Assembly (NCBI RefSeq): GCF_003385595.1
Contig: NZ_QNUE01000003.1
Location: 186,001-250,000 of the forward strand
Direction of reading: 5' to 3'
Length of the DNA stretch: 64,000 nucleotides
Source of the DNA: Chryseobacterium flavum
GTDB lineage: Bacteria > Bacteroidota > Bacteroidia > Flavobacteriales > Weeksellaceae
Part shown: one piece after another, positions 27,251 to 35,836 of the stretch
How positions within the stretch are numbered: the first letter of the stretch is position 1
How the letters are laid out: the number at the start of each line of letters is the position of its first letter
Position numbers and translations under genes: made by a program
The notes under the pieces: generated by a model
Told to the model about the DNA's origin: nothing
Database searches by the model: none
The model's input: the letters and a program-made list of their open reading frames with translations, nothing else

Positions 27251-27284
27251 TTAAGGTTGGGTTTGTGTCAAACCCAACCTTAAT
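27250..27284. terminator. Terminator shared by convergent thioredoxin and nitrilase genes
   Basis: Perfect 15-bp arms (27250-27264 and 27270-27284) around a 5-base loop. The stem overlaps the nitrilase stop codon and touches the thioredoxin stop. Confidence 0.8.
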
Positions 27285-28041
27285 TATTTTCTAAGTGAAT
27301 GGTAAAATCATCCCGGTCATTTAAAAACTGGAAATGTTTTCTAAACTCTTTCAGCTCTTCCATCTCTAATTCCGCTGATACAATATTTCCGTGTTTTTGG
27401 GAAATTTCTCTTCCGTCAGCAAAAAAACAATGGGAGCTTTCCTGATAAGTAAGGCTATTGCCGTCTGTTCCAATTCTGTTTAACCCAAAAACGAAGGCCT
27501 GATTTTCAATGGCTCTGGCTTTTAAAAGATGCTCCCAGGCACCAACTCTTTTTTCCGGCCAGTTAGCTACATATAAAACTACATCATAATCATCGTTATT
27601 TCTTGCAAAAACAGGAAAACGCAGATCATAGCAAACCTGAAGTAAAAATCTCACCCCCTTATAATCTACTACAATACGTTCTTTACCCGGAGTATAAACT
27701 TTGTCTTCCCCTGAAAAAGAAAATAAATGCCTTTTGTTATAAAACATCACCTCTCCTTCCGGCTGTACAAAATACATTCTGTTATAAAAGAGACCATTTT
27801 GCTCTACCGGAGCGCTCCCGCAGAAAGCAGCGTTCTTTTCTTTTGAAATCTTTTTTAAAAATTCCAGAGACTCTCCATTCCTGTCAGAAACCTCAGAGGC
27901 ATCCATACAGAACCCGGTGGAAAACATCTCGGGCAACAGAAATAGATCAGCATCTACATTCTGCAGTTCATATTCTATAGTTCTAAAATTTTCAGCTTTA
28001 TTTTTCCAGGTGATATCCAGATTATGACCTACAACTTTCAT
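27280..28041 (-). CDS. Nitrilase-superfamily amidohydrolase (omega-amidase-like)
   Basis: A 253-residue carbon-nitrogen hydrolase with the full catalytic set: Glu38 (LLPEMFSTGF), Lys103 (YNKRHLF) and Cys137 (LLQVCYDLRFP). The STGF and YNKRHLF segments resemble YafV/Nit2-type omega-amidases, which hydrolyse alpha-ketoglutaramate or ketosuccinamate and repair transamination by-products. Substrate is from family similarity only. It is convergent with the thioredoxin gene. Confidence 0.87.
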   Translation of the reverse strand: MKVVGHNLDITWKNKAENFRTIEYELQNVDADLFLLPEMFSTGFCMDASEVSDRNGESLEFLKKISKEKNAAFCGSAPVEQNGLFYNRMYFVQPEGEVMFYNKRHLFSFSGEDKVYTPGKERIVVDYKGVRFLLQVCYDLRFPVFARNNDDYDVVLYVANWPEKRVGAWEHLLKARAIENQAFVFGLNRIGTDGNSLTYQESSHCFFADGREISQKHGNIVSAELEMEELKEFRKHFQFLNDRDDFTIHLENN

Positions 28042-28242
28042 CCCTTTTTATTTTAAGTTTCAATATCCAACTTATAAAAGTACGTCTTTTTATTATTACC
28101 AGTGAAAAGAATAAAAGGAAAAATAAATTTACTCCGCGAATATCTTAATAATTCATAAAGTAGTTTATTTTTATAAATGTAATAATTTTCGGTTTCATTT
28201 TTGATGCTGATAATTTGATAATATCATTAAAAGTTAAAATTT

Positions 28243-28683
28243 ATGAAGAAATTGGTTTTTATGATGATGGTACTCTTTTTGGGGGTTGTCGCCAATGCTC
28301 AGGCCTGGACAGGCAAAGGAGACCAGAAAATTCAGTTGGGGTTAAGTGCCTGGGGATATGGAACAGGTATTACCGGAACCTATGATTACGGACTTAACAA
28401 ACTTATATCAGTAGGAGCCGGTATCAATGGCTACTTTGACAATTACAAGGATAACGATAAGGATAACCGTGTCTTTGTTTTCGGAAGATTAAACTTTCAT
28501 TTACAGGAAGCTCTGGACCTTCCTTCAAAGTGGGACATTTATCCCGGTGTTGATGTAGGGGTCCTGGGGAAAGACTTTGGAATAGGAGCTCATATTGGAG
28601 CGCGTTATTACTTTACCGATAAAGTGGGAGTCTTTGCAGAAGTGGGTAACAACGGAAGCCTTGGGGTTTCATTCAATTTATAA
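28243..28683 (+). CDS. Small outer-membrane beta-barrel-like protein (DUF6646-like)
   Basis: A 146-residue protein with a signal peptide (MKKLVFMMMVLFLGVVANAQA). The rest consists of alternating strands rich in G, Y, F and ends in an aromatic/hydrophobic Phe-Asn-Leu (GSLGVSFNL), as in small eight-strand barrels. Motifs such as YGTGITGTYDYGLNKLISVG and HIGARYYFTDK are typical of Bacteroidetes barrel proteins. Function unknown. Confidence 0.72.
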   Translation: MKKLVFMMMVLFLGVVANAQAWTGKGDQKIQLGLSAWGYGTGITGTYDYGLNKLISVGAGINGYFDNYKDNDKDNRVFVFGRLNFHLQEALDLPSKWDIYPGVDVGVLGKDFGIGAHIGARYYFTDKVGVFAEVGNNGSLGVSFNL

Positions 28684-28704
28684 TCAATTGTCTTTAAATA
28701 TGAC

Positions 28705-28732
28705 AAAGCTTCCCGTTTCGGGAAGCTTTTTT
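28705..28732 (+). terminator. Terminator after the beta-barrel gene
   Basis: An 11-bp stem (28705-28715 with 28719-28729) followed by a T run on the plus strand. Confidence 0.85.
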
Positions 28733-28756
28733 ATTTGGCATAGTTTTGATAATTGT

Positions 28757-28764
28757 TACCTTTG
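28757..28764 (+). promoter_or_regulatory. -7 box of the rseP promoter
   Basis: TACCTTTG with a TTG at 28735-28737, 19 bases upstream, a textbook Bacteroidetes promoter; the start codon is 24 bases downstream. Confidence 0.65.
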
Positions 28765-28788
28765 CAAATTAAAATCTAAAATTTATTA

Positions 28789-30270
28789 ATGGAAATAGCA
28801 ATCAAAGTCTTCCAGTTCATTCTGAGTATCTCTATATTGGTAGTTCTTCATGAACTTGGTCACTTTTTACCGGCAAAATGGTTTAAAACCAGAGCAGAAA
28901 AATTTTTCCTGTTTTTTGATCCCTGGTTTTCAATTTTTTCAATGAAAAAAATCAATGGAAAATGGAAATATAAATTCTTTTCACCAAACCTGCCGGATAC
29001 TGAAGAAATAGAAGTAAACGGAAAAAAGGAAGAAGTTCCTATTGACATATCAAAGCTTCCTGACAATGACTGGAGAAAATATCCTGAGCAGACAAAATAC
29101 GGAATCGGATGGCTGCCATTTGGAGGATATGTTAAAATTGCTGGAATGGTGGATGAAAGCATGGATACTGCACAAATGAAAAAGCCTGCAGAACCCTGGG
29201 AGTTCAGATCCAAACCAGCATGGCAAAGACTAATCATTATGCTTGGAGGTGTTACTGTAAACTTTTTCCTGGCATGGATCATTTACGGATGTCTTTCTTA
29301 TTTTAACGGGGAGTCTTCTTTTGACACTACAAAAGTGGATGCACCGATGCACTATACAGAAGTTGCCAAAGCAATGGGCTTTGAAGACGGTGATAAAATT
29401 TTAAAAGTAGACGGAAAGGTTCAGAATAGTTTAGATAAACTTTCACTGGATATATTACTGAGTGACGAAATAACGGTCTTAAGAAAAGGAAAGGAGGTTA
29501 CATTCAACACTAATGATGACGGAAAAGCAATGGCATTCAGGGATGACAATCCAAGAGCTTTCCTTACTCCAAGATATGCGCCTGTAATAGATACTATTGT
29601 AAACGCAAAAACTGCTGCAGCCGGTTTAAAAGTTGGCGACCAGATTGTTTCCGTAAACGGGCAAAAGATTAATTATTATGATGAGCTTCAGGGACTTGTT
29701 AAAAAGAATTCAGGAAAACCTATCAATGTAGACGTTTTGAGATCAGGAACCATACAACCTTTAACTCTTGAAGTTTCAAAAGAAGGAACGTTAGGAATTA
29801 TGTCCTATAAACAGCTGGAGAAATATGCAAGTATTCAGCATTTCACTTTTGGTGAATCAATCGGCAGAGGCTTTACAAGGAGTATTGAAAGCTTAACGTA
29901 CCAGATCAAGCAATTCAAGCTTGTCTTCAATAAAAAAGTACAGGGATACAAGAAAGTAGGAGGCCCTCTTGCTATCATTAAAAATATGCCTGTAGAAAAA
30001 TCAAAAGACGGTGCTGTTTCTATTAACTGGACCATGTTCTGGAGCTTTACGGCAATGTTCTCTGTATGGCTTGCATTCTTAAATCTTATTCCAATTCCCG
30101 GACTTGATGGTGGACATGTATTATTTACATTATACGAAATTATTGTAGGAAAACCGGTTCCGCAAAAAGTACTGGAAAATGCTCAGATGGTGGGAGTTAT
30201 CTTCCTTTTAGGCTTAATGGTCTTAATTTTCGGAAGCGATATTTTCAAAGCCATTACAGGAAGTCTGTAA
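28789..30270 (+). CDS. rseP: RIP metalloprotease RseP
   Basis: A site-2 intramembrane zinc protease that cleaves membrane substrates such as anti-sigma factors. The zinc motif HELGH is at residues 21-25 in the first membrane helix, and the second conserved motif NLIPIPGLDGGH is near residue 440. Between them are further membrane helices and PDZ sequence (AAAGLKVGDQIVSVNGQKI, about 280-300; a more degenerate one about 195-235). Length 493 is a little above E. coli RseP (450), with an insert near residues 45-100. It has its own promoter. Confidence 0.95.
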   Translation: MEIAIKVFQFILSISILVVLHELGHFLPAKWFKTRAEKFFLFFDPWFSIFSMKKINGKWKYKFFSPNLPDTEEIEVNGKKEEVPIDISKLPDNDWRKYPEQTKYGIGWLPFGGYVKIAGMVDESMDTAQMKKPAEPWEFRSKPAWQRLIIMLGGVTVNFFLAWIIYGCLSYFNGESSFDTTKVDAPMHYTEVAKAMGFEDGDKILKVDGKVQNSLDKLSLDILLSDEITVLRKGKEVTFNTNDDGKAMAFRDDNPRAFLTPRYAPVIDTIVNAKTAAAGLKVGDQIVSVNGQKINYYDELQGLVKKNSGKPINVDVLRSGTIQPLTLEVSKEGTLGIMSYKQLEKYASIQHFTFGESIGRGFTRSIESLTYQIKQFKLVFNKKVQGYKKVGGPLAIIKNMPVEKSKDGAVSINWTMFWSFTAMFSVWLAFLNLIPIPGLDGGHVLFTLYEIIVGKPVPQKVLENAQMVGVIFLLGLMVLIFGSDIFKAITGSL

Positions 30271-30320
30271 TTTTTCAGAAAAATTTCTTTAAAATATTTG
30301 CAGGGTATAAATATTCGTCC

Positions 30321-30328
30321 TATATTTG
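30321..30328 (+). promoter_or_regulatory. -7 box of the first tRNA-Asn gene
   Basis: TATATTTG, 22 bases before the tRNA; the same box and the same CACTTAAAAACAA context precede the second copy. Confidence 0.65.
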
Positions 30329-30350
30329 CACCACTTAAAAACAAGGACAT

Positions 30351-30424
30351 TCCTCCTTAGCTCAGTTGGTTAGAGCATCTGACTGTTAATCAGAGGGTCG
30401 CTGGTTCGAGCCCAGCAGGAGGAG
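30351..30424 (+). tRNA. tRNA-Asn (anticodon GTT), copy 1
   Basis: A 74-base cloverleaf: acceptor stem 30351-30357 with 30417-30423, anticodon loop CTGTTAA with GTT at 30385-30387, T arm GCTGG/CCAGC around TTCGAGC, discriminator G at 30424. CCA is not encoded. It is identical to the copy at 30649. Confidence 0.97.
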
Positions 30425-30428
30425 CAAT

Positions 30429-30462
30429 AAAAAAAGACTTACAATACTGTAAGTCTTTTTTT
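30429..30462 (+). terminator. Terminator after tRNA-Asn copy 1
   Basis: A 15-bp stem (30429-30443 with 30448-30462) ending in a run of seven T. Confidence 0.85.
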
Positions 30463-30616
30463 ATTGATAATATCGGTTATTCCTGCCATACGTGCTTTGC
30501 CGGCAATTCCCCACTACTCATTCAAAGGATAAAATTTAATTTATTGAAAAATAAACAAATAGATATTTCCGTTAAATATTAAAGGATAAAAACTTGTTTG
30601 GTACAAATATTCCCAT

Positions 30617-30624
30617 TATATTTG
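30617..30624 (+). promoter_or_regulatory. -7 box of the second tRNA-Asn gene
   Basis: TATATTTG, 24 bases before the tRNA, in nearly the same context as the first copy. Confidence 0.65.
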
Positions 30625-30648
30625 CAGCACTTAAAAACAAAGGAACAT

Positions 30649-30722
30649 TCCTCCTTAGCTCAGTTGGTTAGAGCATCTGACTGTTAATCAGAGGGTCGCT
30701 GGTTCGAGCCCAGCAGGAGGAG
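30649..30722 (+). tRNA. tRNA-Asn (anticodon GTT), copy 2
   Basis: Identical in sequence to the copy at 30351, with the same acceptor, anticodon and T-arm pairings and no encoded CCA. It has a separate promoter and terminator. Confidence 0.97.
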
Positions 30723-30726
30723 CAAT

Positions 30727-30758
30727 AAAAAAGACTTACATTTCTGTAAGTCTTTTTT
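30727..30758 (+). terminator. Terminator after tRNA-Asn copy 2
   Basis: A 14-bp stem (30727-30740 with 30745-30758) with a TTTC loop and terminal T run; the stem sequence closely matches that of the first copy. Confidence 0.85.
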
Positions 30759-30903
30759 ATTTGAAACCTTTTAAACATATTTTTGTCTAAAAACAACACA
30801 TAAAATGCAGGAGTATAATATTCCTAAGCATTCTCTGATCTCTTCTATCTTAAAGTATTTCAATTTCATTTTTAATTTTTGATTAGTTGCAGTACTATTT
30901 TCG

Positions 30904-30911
30904 CTACTTTT
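30904..30911 (+). promoter_or_regulatory. -7 box of the DUF5686 gene promoter
   Basis: TACTTTTG with a TTG at 30879-30881 (22-base spacing). Transcription would begin near 30917, which excludes upstream start codons for the gene and supports a start at 31001. Confidence 0.55.
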
Positions 30912-31000
30912 GCGTTTTTAGCCAGAGTATTTTTTTATTTTTTTCTATTTTTTTAATAAACTGCATGCTTTTTGTTTATGCTAACTGCTTGAAGAAACGA

Positions 31001-33526
31001 ATGATGTCAAATAATAATCCTAAACACAAATTTTTACTTTTTTTCCTGCTTTTCACGAGCCTTTCATGGGCACAAAACAGAGTAAGCGGAAGAATTGTTG
31101 ACGAAAAAAATAAAGACCTGAGCAAAGTTGATATTTTTATCAACGACAACAAAGCTCCATCCTTTACTACAACCACAGGCAATTTTGTAGTAGAATCCGA
31201 CAGTATTATCACTAAATTAAAATTTTCCAGAAAAAACTTTACTCCTGAAACAATAGAGATCACTCCGGAGAACGCTGAAAATATTTTTGTACAGCTTTCT
31301 CAGGCAAAAGTGAGTAATATCCAGGAAATTGTAATCAATACCGCAAAGACCAAATATAAAAACAAAAAGGAAAATCCCGCCTACACAATCATGCAGAAAG
31401 TCTGGGAACGCAAAAGAAATAACGGGCTGGAAAAGTTTGATACCTATTCATATAAAGAATATGAAAAAACCCAATTTGATCTCAACAATCTGGATAGTAC
31501 TTTTATGAAAAAAAAGATATTCAATAAATTGGATTTCATTTTCGACTATGCTGATTCCACAGCGAGCGGAAGACTAGGACTTCCTGTTTTCCTGAATGAA
31601 GCGGTCTATGAAAACTATGGTAAAAACAAACCCGATAAAGACAAAAAAAGAACTCTTGTCGCCCAAAAGACATCAGGTTTTCAGGATAACCAGGTCATTA
31701 CAGTCTCTGCAAAAAATTTATACCGCGAGATCAACATCTATGATAATATTCTTAATTATCTGGATATAGGCTTTCAAAGCCCTGCCGGTTCAGATGGATT
31801 TGCTACATATGATTATAATTTAGTAGATACCATTAACATCCGGGGAGAAAAAGCCTTTCATATAAGATACCAGCCCAAAAGGAAAGATATACTGGCTTTT
31901 CAGGGGAACCTTTATATAGATACCGATACATATGCTGTAATGGGAGCCACCTTAAAGTCAACCCAAAAGATTAACGTTAATTTTGTTAACAGTATTTATA
32001 CTCAGCTGGAATATGATAATCCGGATGAAACCACATTCCTTCCCAAAAAGCTGGTTACAGAAATCGAAATGAGTCCCTTTTCCAAAAAGAAAGGTTCTAA
32101 AAGCGTCATTGCAAAAAGGTCTGTAGATTACTCTAACTACGAATTCAATAAACCGCTTGACCCAAGTGTTTTTAAACGAAAAGAAGAAGAATATGAGGAC
32201 GATTTTGTCAAAAAAGACGATATTTATTGGACTAAAGCAAGACCAGACAGCCTGTCTAAATCTGAACAGGGAGTTTATAATATGCTCGACCAGCTTCAGC
32301 AAACTCCAAAATTCAACAGAATAGTAAAACTGTTTGAAACGCTGGGCTCTGGATATTATAATGGAGTAAAAGGATTGGATTTCGGCCCTATATTTTCAGT
32401 ATATGGCAGAAACAATGTTGAAGGTGACAGAATAAGACTTGGTGCTAGAACTTATTTTGGACTTAACGACATGTGGAGGATACAGTTTTATACAGCATAT
32501 GGTTTTAAAGATCAGCAATTTAAGTATGGAGCGGACGCCCGATATATGTTTAATAAACTGAACCGGTTTATGATCGGGGCAGGAACAAGCAGGGATATTG
32601 TACAGCTAGGCGGGCAACTAACCAATGGAGACGGCGTTACAACCCGTCCTTTATCTACCTCTACATTCTTTGCAAGAGGGGAAAACAACTCCTTAAGCTC
32701 TGTAAATCAAACCAGCGTTTTTGCTGCCATTGAGCCGTGGAAAAACATACAAATACGAGTTGATGGAGTAATGCAAAGCATTAAGTCCGCCAATCTGGAG
32801 TTGTTTAATCTTATGTATTACCAAAATGGGCGCCTTAGAAAAACAGTTAACGACTCCCATGTTACCATTAGTGTAATTGCAAAGCCTGGAGCACGATTTT
32901 CCCAAACAGGGATAGACCGCTACCAAAGTTCAAATCTTGCACCAACAATTGTTTTAAGATATACCAGAGGTATTGAAGGCCTTTTCAATGCTGACTTTAA
33001 TTACAATAAGGTTCAGTTTATGTTTTCAAAGCCTTTCCTGATAGGGACCCTTGGCAAAACCATTGTTAATTTTGAGGCGGGAAAGAATTTTAATACCGTT
33101 CCTCTTGCTTTACAGAATATCATTCCTGCCAATCTTTCTTACGGATTGTCCCCAAGTGCTTTTTCCCAGCTAAACTATTATGAATTTGTTGCAGACTCTT
33201 ATACTACTCTTCATCTGGAACATCATTTTAATGGCAAGATACTTTCTTATATTCCTTTGATTAAAAAACTGAAATTAAGAGAAGTTGCTTTCATCAGGGG
33301 AGCATATGGAACTTTAAGCGACGCATCCAAAGCAATTAATGTGGAAGGCTTTAAATATTCTGCTCCAAGTGAACACATCTACTACGAATATGGGTTTGGA
33401 ATCGAAAATATAGGATTTGGCAACCTTAGGATTTTCAGAATTGATTTCAACTGGAGAGGAAACTATCTCGACCGTCCCGATATTTCTAAATTTGGTATTA
33501 AAGCCGGCTTTCAGCTAGGTTTCTAA
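31001..33526 (+). CDS. DUF5686 family outer-membrane protein with carboxypeptidase-like regulatory domain
   Basis: The start at ATG-ATG (31001 or 31004) is chosen because the signal peptide (FLLFFLLFTSLSWAQ) follows within 15 residues and a promoter lies downstream of the longer frame's start. About 840 residues. An N-terminal CarboxypepD_reg-like domain (VSGRIVDEKNKDLSKVDIFI) is followed by the DUF5686 region and a long, strand-rich C-terminus ending in GIKAGFQLGF, as for an outer-membrane barrel. Such proteins resemble parts of TonB-dependent systems but lack a plug domain. Function is unknown. Confidence 0.85.
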   Translation: MMSNNNPKHKFLLFFLLFTSLSWAQNRVSGRIVDEKNKDLSKVDIFINDNKAPSFTTTTGNFVVESDSIITKLKFSRKNFTPETIEITPENAENIFVQLSQAKVSNIQEIVINTAKTKYKNKKENPAYTIMQKVWERKRNNGLEKFDTYSYKEYEKTQFDLNNLDSTFMKKKIFNKLDFIFDYADSTASGRLGLPVFLNEAVYENYGKNKPDKDKKRTLVAQKTSGFQDNQVITVSAKNLYREINIYDNILNYLDIGFQSPAGSDGFATYDYNLVDTINIRGEKAFHIRYQPKRKDILAFQGNLYIDTDTYAVMGATLKSTQKINVNFVNSIYTQLEYDNPDETTFLPKKLVTEIEMSPFSKKKGSKSVIAKRSVDYSNYEFNKPLDPSVFKRKEEEYEDDFVKKDDIYWTKARPDSLSKSEQGVYNMLDQLQQTPKFNRIVKLFETLGSGYYNGVKGLDFGPIFSVYGRNNVEGDRIRLGARTYFGLNDMWRIQFYTAYGFKDQQFKYGADARYMFNKLNRFMIGAGTSRDIVQLGGQLTNGDGVTTRPLSTSTFFARGENNSLSSVNQTSVFAAIEPWKNIQIRVDGVMQSIKSANLELFNLMYYQNGRLRKTVNDSHVTISVIAKPGARFSQTGIDRYQSSNLAPTIVLRYTRGIEGLFNADFNYNKVQFMFSKPFLIGTLGKTIVNFEAGKNFNTVPLALQNIIPANLSYGLSPSAFSQLNYYEFVADSYTTLHLEHHFNGKILSYIPLIKKLKLREVAFIRGAYGTLSDASKAINVEGFKYSAPSEHIYYEYGFGIENIGFGNLRIFRIDFNWRGNYLDRPDISKFGIKAGFQLGF

Positions 33527-33537
33527 AAAATAAAGAC

Positions 33538-33571
33538 ATCAATCCGCAGCTCTGGTCTGCGGATTGATTTT
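33538..33571 (+). terminator. Terminator after the DUF5686 gene
   Basis: A 12-bp stem (33538-33549 with 33557-33568) followed by TTT. Confidence 0.75.
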
Positions 33572-33756
33572 GCATTATTCTAAAGTACAATTTAATCACC
33601 ATTGTCTTCTGCAGGCTCCTATTTTTAAAGGGACAATACTGCCGTAATCAGAAAAAGCAATGTTTATACTCTGTCAGTTAATTTTATATTATTTACTGAG
33701 TCATCGAAATAAAAACAAAATCTCCTTTCTGTTATCAATTTCATTGGAAAAATAAA

Positions 33757-33782
33757 AAAGCCTCAGCATCTGCTGAGGCTTT
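33757..33782 (-). terminator. Terminator after rpmA
   Basis: A perfect 12-bp stem with a 2-base central loop; on the minus strand it is followed by a T run, 22 bases past the rpmA stop. Confidence 0.85.
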
Positions 33783-33803
33783 AATTTTTATAAAACGCCT
33801 GGA

Positions 33804-34061
33804 TTATGCGTTTGGTTCTACAGATACAAAAGATCTGTTGTTTGCTTTCTTTCTGAAAACTACTTTACCGTCTACTAATGCAAACAAAGTGTGGTCTTTA
33901 CCGATTCCCACGTTATCACCTGGGTGGTGCTGAGTACCTCTTTGTCTAACAATAATATTTCCGGCAATAGCTTCTTGTCCTCCGAAAATCTTCACACCTA
34001 ATCTCTTAGAGTGAGATTCTCTACCGTTTTTGGAACTACCGACTCCTTTCTTGTGTGCCAT
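33804..34061 (-). CDS. rpmA: 50S ribosomal protein L27
   Basis: An 85-residue protein beginning [16 protein letters not shown] with the basic N-terminal arm that reaches the peptidyl-transferase centre, then [20 protein letters not shown]. It has no N-terminal cleavable extension of the Firmicutes kind. It follows rplU after a 17-base gap, the standard L21-L27 operon. Confidence 0.98.
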   Translation of the reverse strand: MAHKKGVGSSKNGRESHSKRLGVKIFGGQEAIAGNIIVRQRGTQHHPGDNVGIGKDHTLFALVDGKVVFRKKANNRSFVSVEPNA

Positions 34062-34078
34062 TTTATTAGTGGATTATA

Positions 34079-34654
34079 TTATTTGTTAAGTGCTTTGAAG
34101 TTTTCAATATTCTTAGCGATAGCAGCATCTACATCTTCATGAGTAAGAACATCTTTACCTAATTCAGCTTTTACTTCTTTTCCTAAAGCGATTAAAGCTT
34201 CTCTGTTTTCTTTAGACTGAGACAATCCGTTTTTCTTTAAGTGATAGTTCAATTCGTGATCTTCACCAAAGTTAACAGTTGCATTATCAGAAAGAACTTC
34301 CGCTTTCACAGTTTCTTTTTTAGCAGCTTTTTTTGCTCCTCCTTCAAAACCAGTAATACCAGTGATTACGATTTGAGTTAAAGATTGTCTGTGACCGTTT
34401 TTCACTTTGTAACCTTTTCTTCTTTTCTTTTTGAAAACGATTACTTTATCAGCTTTTACGTGATCAAGGATCTCTGCTTCTACAGTGATACCGCTTACAG
34501 CTGGGGCGCCTACAGTGATTGCTCCGTTTACAGTAAGAAGAACTTTATCGAAAGAAACTTTTCCTCCTTTGTCTCCTTTTAAACGGTTTACAAACAACTT
34601 CTGGTCTTGCTCAACTTTGTATTGAAGCCCTGCTATTTCTACAATTGCAAACAT
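34079..34654 (-). CDS. rplU: 50S ribosomal protein L21 with long C-terminal extension
   Basis: Residues 1-105 are canonical L21 (FAIVEIAGLQYKVEQDQKLF; VIVFKKKRRKGYKVKNGHRQ; LTQIVITGI), which binds 23S rRNA. A tail of about 85 residues follows: a Lys/Ala-rich linker, then a predicted helical part with KKNGLSQSKENREALIALG and THEDVDAAIAKNIENF. Typical L21 stops near residue 103. Tails like this occur in some Bacteroidetes. Its own -7 box (TATATTTG, 34686-34693) drives rplU-rpmA. Confidence 0.96.
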   Translation of the reverse strand: MFAIVEIAGLQYKVEQDQKLFVNRLKGDKGGKVSFDKVLLTVNGAITVGAPAVSGITVEAEILDHVKADKVIVFKKKRRKGYKVKNGHRQSLTQIVITGITGFEGGAKKAAKKETVKAEVLSDNATVNFGEDHELNYHLKKNGLSQSKENREALIALGKEVKAELGKDVLTHEDVDAAIAKNIENFKALNK

Positions 34655-34685
34655 TGTTTATAAAATTTTTAGTTATTTCGAGGTG

Positions 34686-34693
34686 CAAATATA
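34686..34693 (-). promoter_or_regulatory. -7 box of the rplU-rpmA promoter
   Basis: TATATTTG on the minus strand, 31 bases before the rplU ATG. Confidence 0.6.
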
Positions 34694-34839
34694 CAAATAA
34701 AAATCTAAACACCTTACAATCAAAGGTATATTTTTTACGCAATTACTATATTCACTATGTTTTGAATAATTTTTTACACTAAACCACTCATATGTAATGG
34801 ATAATTTCTTACCTTCGCTTTACCAAAATAAATATTTTT

Positions 34840-35724
34840 ATGAAAAAAACCTTTAATTTCTGCTTACTAGCAGGACTTATTGCTGCATCTGCATTAACAT
34901 CGTGCAGCGATGACAAAATGGAAGAAACCGTCCTACCGGAACAAACTTCAAGTGCAAAAATTGACCAGCCCGGTGATCTTGAAAAGATCTGTTATTATGT
35001 AGATAACTATTGGAGCTCAACTGCAGTACTGAAGACTTCACTCCAGAATTCTACCGACACCAACTTTATGAATGGTCAGATGACTAAAATTGCAAGCCTG
35101 TGGGGAAGAAGCAATCCCACACTCCGGTTTGTAGATGACCCCTCCAATTTCGGATCAACTTACAATGCTATTTCCTACTCTACCGGAAAAATTTATTATG
35201 GTTATGCGATCTATTACGATGCCAAATCAAAAGGCGGAGACATTGTCAACGCAATGATCCTTGCTCATGAATATGGGCATCAGTTACAATACATTTTCGG
35301 GCTTCCTTCTGTCAGCGAAAGTACAGCCAGACCCAACGAACTGGAGGCTGATGGTTTTGCAGGTTACTATTTAAGAAGACCTAACGGATACAACAAAACG
35401 AATTTCACCGAAATTGCAGCTGCGTATGAATTTGCTCAGAGCATAGGTGATTATCAGACAACAAGTCCGGGACATCATGGGACTCCTGCACAACGAAGAT
35501 CTGCAGTACGTTTAGGGTTTCTTCTAGGACAATATGATCTTAGTGCTTCCAATTTCGATTATAATTTTTTCTATTACTACCAAGGGGTATTAAACGGCAC
35601 TTACAAAATGGCTAAGAATAAAGTAAACCCGGAAATTGATGCATACATGAGCCAATATATTGATGAGCTGAGAAAAATTCAGACAGGAGAAATTTCTGCT
35701 GAAGAATTCAAGAATTTGAAATAA
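34840..35724 (+). CDS. Putative zinc metallopeptidase lipoprotein
   Basis: A 294-residue lipoprotein: hydrophobic helix and lipobox LTSC (lipid Cys22). The zinc motif HEYGH is at residues 143-147, and a Glu-rich segment 20 residues later (RPNELEADGFAGYYL) supplies the third ligand, as in neutral zinc metallopeptidases of the YpfJ type. It is probably surface or periplasmic; the substrate is unknown. Alone on its transcript; a hairpin follows. Confidence 0.8.
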   Translation: MKKTFNFCLLAGLIAASALTSCSDDKMEETVLPEQTSSAKIDQPGDLEKICYYVDNYWSSTAVLKTSLQNSTDTNFMNGQMTKIASLWGRSNPTLRFVDDPSNFGSTYNAISYSTGKIYYGYAIYYDAKSKGGDIVNAMILAHEYGHQLQYIFGLPSVSESTARPNELEADGFAGYYLRRPNGYNKTNFTEIAAAYEFAQSIGDYQTTSPGHHGTPAQRRSAVRLGFLLGQYDLSASNFDYNFFYYYQGVLNGTYKMAKNKVNPEIDAYMSQYIDELRKIQTGEISAEEFKNLK

Positions 35725-35746
35725 ACATTCATTTAGCATATTTAAG

Positions 35747-35782
35747 AAAAGGGGGCAGACTATTAAGTCTTGCCTCTTTTTT
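35747..35782 (+). terminator. Imperfect hairpin with T run after the metallopeptidase gene
   Basis: AAAAG..GACT pairs with AGTCTTGCC..CTTTT (35747-35761 with 35766-35780) with two or three mismatches; six T residues close it. Confidence 0.6.
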
Positions 35783-35812
35783 ATTGATTTGAAAAATAAC
35801 AGAAGTTTTATT

Positions 35813-35820
35813 TACATTTG
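35813..35820 (+). promoter_or_regulatory. -7 box of the acyltransferase gene
   Basis: TACATTTG, 16 bases before the ATG at 35837. Confidence 0.55.
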
Positions 35821-35836
35821 ATCCATATCTTTAACA

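Noticed and set aside
30887-31000. Longer N-terminus for the DUF5686 protein
   Set aside because: The start at 30887 lies upstream of the predicted transcript start (about 30917), and the signal peptide begins only after 31001.
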